Positions 1 to 11,400 of a stretch of DNA of 64,000 nt are shown here, one piece after another. Positions within the stretch are counted from its first letter, which is position 1. The number at the start of each line of letters is the position of its first letter. The stretch is from positions 74,204,100-74,268,099 of the forward strand of contig NC_068939.1 of assembly GCF_016801865.2 (NCBI RefSeq), in the 5' to 3' direction. Under the pieces are notes generated by a model. That model worked only from the letters and a program-made list of their open reading frames with translations, did not search any database and was not told where the DNA came from. Both the position numbers and the translations under genes were made by a program. Source of the DNA: Culex pipiens pallens (Eukaryota > Arthropoda > Insecta > Diptera > Culicidae).

Positions 1-59
1 CGAGGTTCCCATTTTCATGAACGCTTGTTCACGATTTTGGGAACTCTTTTTTCTCCGTG
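1..59. mobile_element. Right end of a CACGGAG-type palindromic MITE (cut by window edge)
   Basis: This is the right arm of the same element seen complete at 216-398, ending in CTCCGTG. It is cut off by the start of the window, so its left end and flanks cannot be judged. Confidence 0.7.
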
Positions 60-215
60 CACCTGTTCGGTTCTAGCAATTCTCTAAGATCATTAATTAG
101 GACCAGGTGATTAAGTGAGGATTAAAATCATCGAGACTTTTGCGTGGTGTAACTTATGACCACGTGGGCCACCTTTCCAACCTGAGAAGACTGAGTCATA
201 GTTTTGTAGATTCTA

Positions 216-398
216 CACGGAGAAAAAAGAGTTCCCAAAATCGTGAACAAGCGTTCATGAAATTGGGAACCTCGAACAAAGTGTTCAAATTCCATGGTAC
301 GATTTTGAAAAACGTACCATGAAATTTGAACACTTTGTTCGAGGTTCCCATTTTCATGAACGCTTGTTCACGATTTTGGGAACTCTTTTTTCTCCGTG
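216..398. mobile_element. 183-bp palindromic MITE with TA target duplication
   Basis: The element begins CACGGAGAAAA and ends TTTTCTCCGTG and is flanked by TA on both sides. Its arms are reverse complements almost to the centre (around 305), so the RNA or single strand would form a long hairpin. It has no coding capacity. TA duplications are typical of Tc1/mariner-related MITEs; the superfamily is inferred. A diverged copy lies at 54508-54649. Confidence 0.8.
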
Positions 399-401
399 TA
401 G

Positions 402-1135
402 AGAGAGGACTATTGATTGAATCAATTTCTTACCCCCAGACGGCTAGACGGTCCGCCAGACTGATGAACGGACAGCTCTCGTCTTGGGATTGAGTGGGTG
501 ACGAAAGACGGACTCCTCCAAGTTCGAAATCATGAATGAATATAAAATAAACACCCGCCCACACGCACACACGAGAGGGAGTGCACTCAGTTTGGTAATG
601 GCATCTCTGCTGTCCAAGGAGGAAGTTTTTTTCCTTGTCCGATTCATTGAGGCGCGGAATTTGACAGAATAAGGTTATGTTTGGACGACGAAAGTGGTCT
701 CTTGCGGAAGAAAGGAAGGAAGTTTACGCCAGTTGAGAGATTTACGAGATACTTGCGTGAAAGATTACGTTTTACGCACACGCGTGAATGGACAATTTTA
801 TTTGTAGAGTACAGAATTGAAATACATTAAATTGGAAATGTTATTACACTGTAGGAGTCAAAGACTTTCCCATAATTTTGCTGCCGGCCATAGAAGATTT
901 TCAGAATAATACACACTTCTGTAAATTTCGCCATTAAAAAATAAATAAATAATTTCTAAATGATTCGCCACCATAAATTTTGATTAATTTTTGAGGATTC
1001 TTCGTAATCGCGCAGTCAAATCTGACATTTCATCATTCGTGACCACATCTCCACCGTTGACCCAAAAGAGTCACGTAAGCCTAAATCGGCATCAACAAAA
1101 ACAAACCGACAACATCACTTTATCGGCACCTTTTC
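402..1135. other. Unassigned intergenic or intronic sequence
   Basis: I see no convincing gene, repeat or RNA here. The first half is moderately GC-rich with a short CA-rich run near 560-575; the second half is AT-rich. Confidence 0.4.
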
Positions 1136-1768
1136 GTGCTGAATCACTCTCTTGATTCCAACCACGTCCACATCCTCAAGTTGTTTTTATTTTTTGTCCA
1201 TTTTTACCGCTTTAGTTCAAAATCGCCCGCGAAATCCCCAAATCTTGGCAAATCTGTGCGAAAGTCACGCAAAAATGTCAAGGGAATTGCTGTGGCGCCG
1301 TGGTCCAACTATGAATTAGACACTTTAGGTGCGCTCGAATTCCTGAGTTTAGACAAAAAAAAAGGAAAATTGAAAACCCGCATTCGCGCAATTCCTGCAA
1401 CGCACATAGACGAAATAATTTCAAGTTTAGACGTCGCACTTCTTGAAGGCGCGGAATTCGCCGTAGCGCCAGAGAGTCACGCGCAGTTTTAGGGTCTGCT
1501 AATCAGAGATCCTCACGCTGAAGTAGTTGTGTTTTCAAAGGTTAATGGTTTCCGATTTCAACCCGACTTGGCCGGGGCTAAGAGCAAAGATCACCCATTT
1601 CTAGACCACGATGACGTCTTTATGGCTTACGATAAAGGGCCTACCAGGAGTAAAAGGTGACAAATTACTCCCAAAGTCTGCGTACTCGACCAAACGACCA
1701 ACTCTTTTAAAGAGGAATACCTCGGCCTAGCTTTAATCGCGATGGAATGCACAAACCTCTCGCGCGGC
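1136..1768 (+). pseudogene. Broken reading frame of unknown origin, two in-frame stops
   Basis: One frame stays open from about 1136 to the stop at 1490-1492 (118 codons from a GTG). The same frame continues for about 56 codons to TGA at 1658-1660, then about 35 more to TGA near 1766. The translated parts look like real protein rather than repeat noise: mixed charge, hydrophobic spacing and few low-complexity runs. Two internal stops with no frame change suggest a decayed coding segment, such as a retroposed gene, an old transposon ORF or an endogenous viral fragment. I recognise no motif that decides between these. Third-position GC is higher than in the surrounding AT-rich DNA. Confidence 0.3.
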
Positions 1769-2260
1769 TGAGACGAACTAATTAATTCTGACTAATTTAA
1801 CTTGAGGAAACCTCTGAAATTACGGCGAAGAAGCGGAGCAAACTTTGGTACTTGACACTGCAGTGGTACCCTTAAGTGCACGCACGCACACGTGATTGAA
1901 GATGGGAAAACACACGAATTTGTAGCAATTAATCAGTGTTCAGTCAGGGATCAGGGAGAGAAGCGGATGTCTGTCAGATTTGGGCTGTCATAACAAGTGT
2001 ATGATGAGTGGCAAACTGTTCCAGAAGCTCGGAGTGGCAGATGCCGATTGGATGTAAGCATGGGTTTATTGCTGGAAGCAGGTGTTCCTGCAAACAAAGT
2101 AGTTGATGTTTGATAGGTAAAGTAAAGGATTTTCCCTTGTATTGCAACTCTGGACACTAGAGTCGCTCAAATTTTACTTTTCATTTATCTGCCTTTGTGG
2201 ATGTTTTAAAATTTAAACATTCCGTTACACTTTCTCGATCAGCTTATAGGGTTGAATCTA
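1769..2260. other. Unassigned sequence
   Basis: No gene, clear repeat or regulatory signal is visible in this stretch. Confidence 0.4.
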
Positions 2261-2679
2261 CACCCAAAATTCAGAGTCGAGATAATCGTTCTCTCAAAAT
2301 TTATTGAGGACTCAGTGCCAAAATCGATAGAATAATGGTACCAACTCACACCATCAAAACAAATGAGTTCATTCGTTAGTTGAATCAATAAATCTCCAAC
2401 AAGTGTCATACATCGACTTCTGACTTCTCCTTGGTCACCAAGCTGTGGTGGCCGAGGAAGCTAAGTCATTGGATTGGTTTGTCAAAGGTCTCTGTTTCGA
2501 TTCCCGTTGTCGACACTTTTGGTTTTTTGTTTGACGGATGAACTTTTTTTGCAAATGAACCTCGAGAGAATAGTTCTATCGCCCATCTCGAGCTGTGTTC
2601 TCTGCGTCCGTGAATGGTACCACTATTCTCTCGACTCGAGACCATCATTCTCTCGGACTAGCGCTGCCAGTTTTGGGTG
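2261..2679 (+). mobile_element. 419-bp TA-flanked TIR element with internal tRNA-like pol III promoter, copy 1
   Basis: The element starts CACCCAAAA and ends TTTTGGGTG between TA dinucleotides (2259-2260 and 2680-2681). Inside it, TGGCCGAGGAAG at 2449-2460 resembles a pol III A box, and GTTTCGATTCC at 2494-2504 is one base from a perfect B box, at the usual tRNA spacing. The second copy at 19802-20220 has the same length in the opposite orientation. Partial relatives lie at 29504-29745 and 50752-50985. It has DNA-transposon-like ends and a SINE-like interior. Confidence 0.85.
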
Positions 2680-2682
2680 TAG

Positions 2683-3479
2683 TCAAGGCACAAAACCCGA
2701 AAATAGCGATGCAAGAAGCAAATCGTGTAACAGGCCAGTTTTTTATGGATCTAGACTAAATCGACTCTCCTGAATCCGAATCTGCCTGTTGATTTTCCCG
2801 ATTCAAAGAAGGGAACCGAGATAATCAAGATGGCGGCTGAATGGAAAAATCACAATAAAAGGATTTTTAAGTTTAATCAACTACTCAAATTTAACTGAAT
2901 TGGGGTCGCTGAACTCGAATATGACCCCTAAAATACTCTAAAGAACTCAGGGAATGTGCAATTCAAAATGGCGGCCAATATGGCGATGTTAAAATATTGG
3001 AAATGTTTATACAGAAATGTAACAGGCAATCAACAGGTCAAATTCAACTAAATTGGGGTCGCCGAACTCGAATATGACCCCTAAAATACTCTAAAGTACT
3101 TAGGGAATGTGCAATCCAAGTTAAATTTGACATGTTTATTTTCTGTATAAACATTTTCAATGTGCTAACTTCGCCATATTAGCCGCCATCTTGGATTGCA
3201 CATTCCCTGAGTGCTTTAGAGTATTGTAGGGGTCATATTCGGGTTCAGCGACTTCGATTTAGTTAAATTTGAGTAGCTGATTGAACTTTAAAATCCTTTT
3301 ATTGTGATTTTGCCATTCAGCCGCCATTTTGGACGCCATCTTGAATATTTCGGTTTCCTTTGAAAATCGGGAAAATCAACAGGGAGATTCGAAGGGTCGA
3401 TCCATAAAAAAACTGGCCTGTTACACGATTTGCTTCTAGACACGAAAAATTAGCACTTTTTTTAAATTCGTGCCTTGAT
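2683..3479. mobile_element. Long palindromic (foldback) element, about 0.8 kb
   Basis: The left arm begins TCAAGGCAC at 2684 and the right arm ends GTGCCTTGA at 3479. Matching internal blocks include the phrase around 'aacaggccag' (2730) and its complement near 3412, and the block around 'tggggtcgct' (2904) and its complement near 3240. The centre is a diverged spacer near 3000-3130. No coding capacity is visible. It abuts the 419-bp element on the left. Confidence 0.7.
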
Positions 3480-3505
3480 CCTTGTGATTAAGGATTAACT
3501 AAACT

Positions 3506-5159
3506 GAGCAATTCTCTACCAAAACCGGAAATGGATTTTATTTGTATTTTTTTTATTTGGCTCAAACTTTGTGGGGGCCTTCCCTATGGCCAAATATGCT
3601 ATTTTGTGTCATTGGTTCACCCATACAAGTCTCCATACAATTTTGGCAGCTGTCCATACAAAAATGGTATGTAAATATTCAAACAGCTTTTGAGTGAATT
3701 TTCTGATCAATTTGGTATCTTCGGCAAAGTTGTAGGTATTGTTGAGGACTTTCGAGAAAAAAATAGGTACATGGAAAAAAAAATTGCAGATTTTTTTATC
3801 AACTTTTTTTCACTAAAACTCAATTTCCCAAAATACGTATTTTTTGATTTTCGAGATTTTTTATATGTTTTAGGGGACAAAAATCCGCAACTTTTGAGCC
3901 ATAGAGAAACATGGTCAAAAAATCTGCCGCCGAGTTATGAATTTTTGAAAAAATAGTGATTTTTGGAAAAAATCGAAGTTTCATGCAAAAACAAGTTTGA
4001 CATTATTTTTTAATGCAAAATTGAATTTGCAACTGAAAAGTACTTTGCAGATTTTTTGATTAAGGGCTCCGTTTTCAAGATATAGCCACCGAAAGTTTGA
4101 TTTTAGCGAAATATTTGCAGTATTTCAATTTTTAAAAATAGTGACCATGAGTGACCATTTCTAAAAATATTTTTTTTGAAAAGTTCAGAAAATTTTCTAT
4201 AAAATTGTCTAAGAGACATTGAAGATTGGACCTCTGGTTGCTGAGATACAGCGGCTTAAAGAAAAAGAAACACGAAAATTGAAGTTTTCTAAGTCTCACC
4301 CAATCAGCCCACCATTTTCTAATGACGTTATCTCAGCATTGAATGGTCCAATTTTCAATGATAATACATAAAACATTCGTAAAATTTTGCGATCTTTTCG
4401 AAAAAAATATTTTGAAAATTTTTAAATCAAGACTAACATTTTAAAAGAGCCAAACATTGAATATTACGCCCATTTAAAATGCTAGTCTTGATTTAAAAAT
4501 TTTCAAAATATTTTTTTCAAAAAGATCGAAAAATTTCACGAATGTTTCATGTATTAACATTGAAAATCGGACCATTAGTTGCTGAGATATCGTTATTAGA
4601 AAATGGTGGGTTGTTTTGGTGAGATTAGAAAATTTCAATTTTCGTGTTTCTTTTTCTTAAAGCGGCTCTATCTCAGCAACCCGAGGTCCAATCTTCAATG
4701 TCTCTTAGACAGTTTAATAGCAAATTTTCTGAACTTTTCAAAAAAAAATATGTATAGAAATGGACACTCATGGTCACTATTTTTAAAAATTGAAAAACTG
4801 CAAATATTTCTCTAAAATCAAACTTTCGGTGGCTATATCTTGAAAACGGACCCCTTAATCAAAAAATATGTAAAGTACTTTTCGATTACAAATTCAATTA
4901 TGCATTAAAAAATAATGTCAAACTTGTTTTTGCATGAAACTTCGATTGTTCCAAAAATCACTATTTTTTCAAAAATTTATAATTCGGCGGCATTTTTGTA
5001 TGGACAGCTGCCAAAATTGTATGGAGACTTGTATGGGTGAACTAATGACGCAAAATAGCTTATTTGGTCATAGGGAAGGTCCCCACAAAGTTTGAGTTAA
5101 ATCAAAAAATACAAAAAATAAAAATGGTCGAAATCGGCCGATTTCGTAGAAAGTTGCTC
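3506..5159. mobile_element. Foldback family F1, full-length palindrome, about 1.65 kb
   Basis: The left end is GAGCAATTCTCTACC at 3506 and the right end is its diverged complement finishing GTTGCTC at 5159. Arms of about 830 bp are near-perfect reverse complements, with the centre near 4450. The same family recurs at 13357-20452 (interrupted), 23249-26029 (interrupted), 32597-33120 and 51230-52079. Short reading frames in the arms are palindrome artefacts. Confidence 0.85.
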
Positions 5160-6544
5160 ACCTAACTATAAATTTATTCTTAGCTGGTAACGCTCAGACT
5201 GTTCCAATTCCATTAAAATTCTTTCAACTACGCCTTCAAAACATCCAAAAATACTGCCAAAGATAATCACGGAAGACATTCCGGCCAGTCCGTAGCCTGT
5301 CATAACTGCAGATGATGGAATTCCTAATTAGCACACGGCCAGTTAGTTTCAGTCCTCCGCTGAAACGGGCATTCCTCTACCCAGCAAAGAGCACCTTCAC
5401 GAACCCCGCAACTTCATTAGACCACATTAGTCAATCGTCATCCGAAAGTTCCTCTCCTTTTCCCCCCAGTCACCGACCTCCACCTCCAACAATGTCTCGT
5501 TAATTAAAACCTCTTTCATCTGGCAATTTTCGCACGTCCCACCACGCCAGTTGTAACAACAACCATTTTGCTCATTAAATGCAAATTTGTTGCACATTTC
5601 CCGCGGCGGTCGCGGAATTCGCACTCACTTGTCATTTTTGCCTGGGACAACCTCCGGAGCCGTGACGCGTTTCTAGCTCATCTAGAACATGACTTTGAGG
5701 GTTCTCGTCCTTCTGCTCAGCAGTGCTGGTTGAACTGCTTCTTCTTCAAGGGCTCGTCGCCGCAACTCCTCCGCGATGACAGCTAACGCGTGTTCATTTG
5801 TCTAAATCCGAAATACCGGGACGGTATTTTTCCTTTCTTGTGCCCGCGGACAGAAGACTCCAAGCTTGATCTTAACCCTTTACTGTCATTTTTGAATTAT
5901 TTTTGATTGGATGTGATTTTTAACTAGAAAAAAACACAGTCTCAAAACGAATCGAAATGCAGTTAATATTATATGCTTTAAAAAATCTGCAAATTTGAAA
6001 AGTCAAGGGTTAAGAAGAACAACGACAACATCTCCAACTCCAAGTGAGCAACAAAACAAGCCAACTGCAGTTGCAGATCTTCAGACAGCGCAGTCGTCGT
6101 CGCCTCTCTGTGAACACGGATCATGTTTCCTCTCGGCTCTGCTTGGAGCGTTTAATGGCGTTACGCATGCGGCGTTCCTCAATGGCACGGGAACGTGACG
6201 ACAAACGATGCGTCAGTTCTAAGGGAGCAGATCGGCCGCGGTCCGACTGCGGCGCGGTTGAGATGTTAAGTTTGGCGGAAACATTGCATTTGGTGGACTG
6301 TAACCGTAACTCTTTGTGGGGCGCCGATTGAAATGTCTTTGTCGAGTGCTGGAGGCAAATTAGAAAAACAATCTTAATCTTAGTCTGAATGAATGAAAAG
6401 ATTGCAAAAGTTTGATACTGTAAACATTAATTGACCATTTAAAAACAGTATATACTAAAACTAAAATAATTTTCAGATTTTGTAGAAAAACATAAATGCT
6501 AAAAGCGTGTTTAAAGTCAGGCTTCTGCTAGAATAATAGCAAAT
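5160..6544. other. Single-copy-looking stretch, no gene called
   Basis: This is moderately GC-rich DNA without the palindromes seen on either side. Several short open frames exist, but none has splice sites, domain features or a plausible start that I can defend. It may be host intron or intergenic sequence with regulatory content. Confidence 0.4.
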
Positions 6545-7052
6545 CGTCGCCATCGTGCTAACTTGTCGTACGTGCATTTTGGGCCAAATTGAGTTAAGAA
6601 CGCCATTTTGTGCAGCTCACAATGCCTCACCTTTTGACCTTAACAGATCCCCAAAATTCGATTTCAATCCTGAGATATTCACCAAAAACCGAAAAAACTC
6701 AGTGCATTGTTGTCGCTATTCATATGAAAGTAGTTTCAATCTTGTCGTGCTAACTTGTCACTCCCTGAAAATCGATGTAAGTGTGACAACTGTCCAAAGG
6801 GATTTTAGGTCAGGATGCGTTTGACGCACGTACAAGTCAGACTACCGTAAACATTTGTAATTATAACTCAGGACTCCAGCAACCAAATTCAACCAAACTT
6901 CGGGACAATGCACAGAATGGTCAACCAAACAAAACGTGTTTGTTATTGTTTACATTGCGTGCTCTAGCTTTTGTTTATTCAAGGTCAAACATTAAAACGC
7001 GTTTTTCTCGGAACGTCGAAATGGCGGGTGCGACATGATAGCACGACGACGT
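6545..7052. mobile_element. About 510-bp MITE with TCGTCG-type imperfect TIRs, copy 1
   Basis: It starts near 'cgtcgccatcgtgctaac' and ends near 'agcacgacgacgtcg'. The termini match as inverted repeats at about 20 of 25 positions. Other copies lie at 27797-28245 (right-truncated) and 56079-56589 (complete, with TA duplication shown by an empty site). Confidence 0.7.
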
Positions 7053-7081
7053 CGAAATGACATAGAACTCATCAATATATA

Positions 7082-8255
7082 GGGTAGAGGACCCAGAAAT
7101 CGCCCACTTTATAATAGGAGGCCAGGAAATTTGTCGAAAAATTAGTAACAATTTATTTATTTCGGTTCTATTTGTTGTAGAGTGTCGATAAACTATTTGA
7201 TTTTAAGTTTCCACAAGGTTTTTATCATGAACAAGTTAATTTTTGTTAAAATTTTGCGTTTTAAAAATGTGCTCTGAAGTGCCTATTTTCGCCCCCCTAA
7301 ATCCAATTTTCGCCCACCCTTGGAACCAGTTTTCGTCCACGACAAAAATCAAGAAATAGAATGAAATTATGGTACAAAGCTAAGCAAATATGGTCTCCTA
7401 TTGGTACACAACATGTTCCCAAAGCTCAATTTCATTGATGTGCACATATTTTGTCGTAAAATAAATTGAAGGTTATAAAACCCTGGGAGTTTTTTTAAAC
7501 AGATATCCTACTAATGTTGAGGTTCTCGTATATTCTAACTAAAACGAAAAATATGACTAAATCAAAATTCCTGACAGAACTCATTTGTCCCTATTCACCC
7601 AAGATAAGAGCACACAGTTACAATTAGCTACATGTTGTTGTTGATTTTATTAGGGGAGGTTTAGCCCTATGGTTCATTCGCTCCCGAATTGACTCAATAG
7701 CAAACTTCAAGTACCTCTTAATAAAAATATTAAAGCACATTGTGCTATTTTAAAGCATATTGTGTGACTATTTTTCCATCCTCTGCTTGATTTGTTCTTC
7801 TATGTACCAGTAAACTTCTACCACATTTGAAATAGGTGTCCTATATCTCAGTTTAGGTTAAATTTGAACATATGTTTATACCAAAACAAACTAAGGGACC
7901 ATCCATAAACCACGTGGACACTGTTTTGGGAATCTGTTACTTTCCCCCTCCTCGTGGACAATTGTGCATACAAAAAAAAAACATTTTTGTATCGATCGTG
8001 GACAATCGCCATATACCATATAGTCGAAATTGACAAAAATATGGCGGCTGTAAAAAGGCTTTTTTTTGGCGTGCTTATAAAAACGTGATAAACAATAGAA
8101 ATTCATTAGGAAACTTTCAATTAGTACTAGAAATGAATGAATATGTAAACCTGCATAATTAATTCAAACAAAAAATGGTATAAGTTCGCTAAATACAAAT
8201 TTAATCCAGTAGGTGGGCGAAAACTGGAGCAGGGCGAAAACTGGGTCCTCTACCC
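7082..8255. mobile_element. 1.17-kb TA-flanked element with GGGTAGAGGACCCAG ends
   Basis: Terminal inverted repeats GGGTAGAGGACCC (left) and GGGTCCTCTACCC (right) are flanked by TA (7080-7081, 8256-8257). The subterminal phrase 'cgaaaactgg' recurs near both ends in inverted form. No transposase frame is visible. A partial GGGACCATCC-type MITE sits inside it at about 7895-8016. The first eight bases match the element at 10195-11113. Confidence 0.75.
7895..8016. mobile_element. Truncated GGGACCATCC-type MITE
   Basis: The left end GGGACCATCCATAAACC and the following 'cacgtggacac' match the complete element at 24143-24307. The right terminal repeat is missing. It is nested in the 7082-8255 element. 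Confidence 0.65.
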
Positions 8256-8349
8256 TATATTGTTCCTAACATTTGATGGTTTTTTTTCTGTGGTCTGAAA
8301 ATTCAACGATTCCAAAAAGATTAAAATTTATTTGTTTGACAGAAGTTTG

Positions 8350-9945
8350 CACGGCGTGTTTTCTGGGCAACCTTAAGGAGAAAAAATAGTCCTCACTACT
8401 TTCAAAAGTGTCTTATAGGAAATTTTCTCAGCTTTCCAATGCTTCTAAGAGCAAAATGTTTCATCGGGAAATTTCTGAGATATCTCTATTTTAAGTTTTT
8501 TCTTTTAAAATCCTTGATCATTTATTGGAAACTTTTAAATAACAGTCCAAGAAACTTGTCAAATGATGTGTTTCATGTGTATTTTACTGACCAAAATGTG
8601 CAAAATTAGACAAGAAACAACCTTTGTACCACTAAACATTTTGAAAATTAAGTTTTAACCGAATTTTTGAATATGTGGGATTTATTCAAATAATAAAATA
8701 ATAAAACCGTATTGAAAGATTATTTTTACAAGAACAAATAGATTTTTACATAATTGTTGTGTACAAATAACACCTGTCTGCTTTGATTCAGCTTGGAATT
8801 AGCTGATACAACCGAAATTTCTACAGGTTTGAGATTGATAGGGTATTACAAGATTTTTATGAATAAATATCATATTTCCTTAATCAAACACTAACTAGTT
8901 GCATGGATACAAAACATGTTTTAAACTCGAAACTATATACTGCAAATTACTGTTGCTAGCTTTAGGAAAAATACTTTTCATTAGTATGAAATGATTGTTT
9001 CAGTTTTTTTTTGTACTAAATGATCAAGGAATCAGCAATATTTTAAAAGTTTAAAAGACTCTCATCTTCAATTTCATCTTAAAAAAATATATATGTCTTG
9101 AGTTTTGTTCAAATAGTTTAGAAAGAAAGTTTCCGTTAGATATTTTTTTGTTAAAAAACTATTTAACTTTTGTTCAAACAAAAATAAATGTTTGTTACGG
9201 TGTTTTCAGAATTCTGAATTGGAAGACTCGAGTTTTATTGCTACTTTTAAGTGCATTTTCTACAGAAAACATTTTATAAAATTTTATCTTTATTTTATAC
9301 TCATGAAAATATGACTTTTGAAGCTTGCTACAGTAATATGTAGTATATTTTCGATTTCAAATCATATTTGTATTTATGTTCCTGGTTAATGTTTGCTTAA
9401 GAAAATATCAAATTTATTCATTAAAATTCAATAATACCATTAACAATCACAAACCTGCCAAAGTTTCGGTTGAACAAGCTAAATCAGAGTAGACACGTGA
9501 TATTTGTACACAAAAAAATATGTAATTATCAAATAATTCTTGTAAAAAAATAATTTTTACACTGTTTTATGATTTTAATTTCTGAATAAATCCCATATAT
9601 TCAAAAACTTAGACAAAACATAATTTTCAAAATGTTTAGCGGTTTGCAACCTTCTACAAAGTTGTTTCTTGTCTTACTCATCAAAATGTGCAAACATTTT
9701 GATGAGTAAGTGACTCATGAAACACATAATTTGAAAAGTTTTCTGAACTGTTAGTATAAAGTTTCCAATAAATAATAAAGGAATTTAAAACCAAAAAACT
9801 TAAAATAGAGATATCTCAGAAATTTCCCGATGAAACATTTCGCTTTTAGAAGCATTGGAAAGCTGAGAAAATTTCCTATAAGACACATTTGAAAGTGGCG
9901 ATGACTATTTTTTTCTGATAAGGTTGTTCTAGAAAACACGCCGTG
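8350..9945. mobile_element. Foldback element of about 1.6 kb with CACGGCGTG ends
   Basis: The left end is CACGGCGTGTTTTC at 8350 and the right end is GAAAACACGCCGTG finishing at 9945. Outer arms of at least 230 bp match as reverse complements, for example around 'gagatatctctatttt' at 8479 and 9805. TTG lies outside both ends and may be a 3-bp duplication. The AT-rich interior has no coding frame. Confidence 0.75.
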
Positions 9946-10192
9946 TTGATAAACAACAACAACAAATTAAAAAAAATGTTTTTATAATGTGCACAACTTC
10001 CAATACATTTCAAAATGGTTTTAGATATTTTTATTTGAGAAATACTATGTTTGTATCAAAGTAGTTGGCCATGGCCAACCACTGCAATAAGTGTGCAGCA
10101 GTAAGTAAAATGCCCGCCAAACAGAAAATTGCTTTTCATCTTGTCTCCATTAAGACTAAGCATGAATGCGATTTAGATAAAAATTGACACAT
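9946..10192. other. Unassigned AT-rich spacer
   Basis: Short spacer between two elements; nothing recognisable is seen. Confidence 0.4.
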
Positions 10193-10194
10193 TA

Positions 10195-11113
10195 GGGTAG
10201 AGTAGTCATCAATGAGACACGGGGAACAATGATAAAATGGCTCTCACAAGTCGTAGTTTCAACCAATCAGGCTCATATTTGGGGGAAAGGTGTATCTACT
10301 GGATACACGTCTGCCATATTAGTGGCTTTGGTTATGGACGCTCCCTTGAAAAGTAATTCATAAATGTTTGATTCTGGGGTGTAAAAGTAAATTATGGACA
10401 AAAAATACTTTTTCGCTCGTAGGCTGCCATTTACACCAAAACTAATATTTCTTCAAATTTCTTTCGACGTTCCATAGGGATTAAGTTGGGCTACAATGTC
10501 CTTTCATTAGATTTGGCCAAAATTTAGAATAAACTCAGAATCCAGGGCTGTCTCATTGTTCCCCACTCATTTCAGCCCATGGGTAACAATGAGACACTTT
10601 GATTTTTCTTCAATAAACTTTTCAAAATCGATGGAAATCTTTCAAAACATGAATTAAAAGTGATTTTTAGCATATTTATAGAGTTTAAACTTCATTAAAC
10701 CAAAAATACAAAGTTATTTGGTATTAATATATGGATTTTACAAAATTGAAATACTTTTTAGTATAACTTTTGTTAATAAAAGTTTCATGTTGGCAAAATT
10801 TCTCTAAAATGTTCAAGGCAAGTCACCTGCAATGGAACAATACAAAAACATGATGTTTTGGTAGAAAAATGTTGATTTTCGTAGAGTGTCTCATTGTTCC
10901 CCACCTGTCTCATTGTTCCTGCCAAGTGCGTCTACAATGAGACAGTTGAATAACTCTGGCTGATGTCGGATCGATCTCATATTTTTGTCAATGTTAGAAC
11001 ACATTAAAAGAAAGATAATGCAACTAAAAGCTCATTAAAACATGCTGATGAAAAAATGAGAAAAATCGTTGAGAGTTGAAAACCAAAAGTGTCTCATTGA
11101 TGACTACCCTACC
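10195..11113. mobile_element. 0.92-kb TA-flanked element with GGGTAGAGTAGTC ends
   Basis: The ends match as inverted repeats over 26 of 27 bases and TA flanks both (10193-10194, 11114-11115). The interior repeats phrases of the type 'tctcattgttcccc' in both orientations near each end. No coding frame is present. It abuts a separate repeat at 11116. Confidence 0.8.
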
Positions 11114-11115
11114 CT

Positions 11116-11400
11116 AGTTGTAATCTAATCTAATGAAATCCAATTGAACATAAGCCTATCAAGTCCGAAGAAAGCATTCTGGAAGAACTTGTGGTTGGAT
11201 TACGCCCCAAGTCCTTTCTTGTCAATTGTAATGATTGCAGTACATCCGAGTAACCTCAATTAAGTATTGCAAAAGTTAAAGCGGCCAAGCCTACTGTGTT
11301 GCATTAACGGTAGAGATATATTCTGTGAACGAAGCATATTTCACAGAACCAACAGGGGAGGAAGGACGCGTGGACATACCGTACCAAACGCTTCAATAAG
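11116..11400 (-). mobile_element. Repeat with TCTAAT tandem end, copy 1
   Basis: It shares three blocks with 57812-58180: a 'ctaatctaat' run at the left, 'ttaaagcggccaagcctact', and 'caggggaggaag' followed by 'cgtgg'. Read on the minus strand, the pentamer run would be a 3' tail like those of some non-LTR elements, so minus orientation is inferred. The family is unknown to me. Confidence 0.5.

Noticed and set aside
5312..6331. Possible upstream exons of the large gene
   Set aside because: Frames are short and overlapping, and no acceptor/donor pair matches in phase with exon A.
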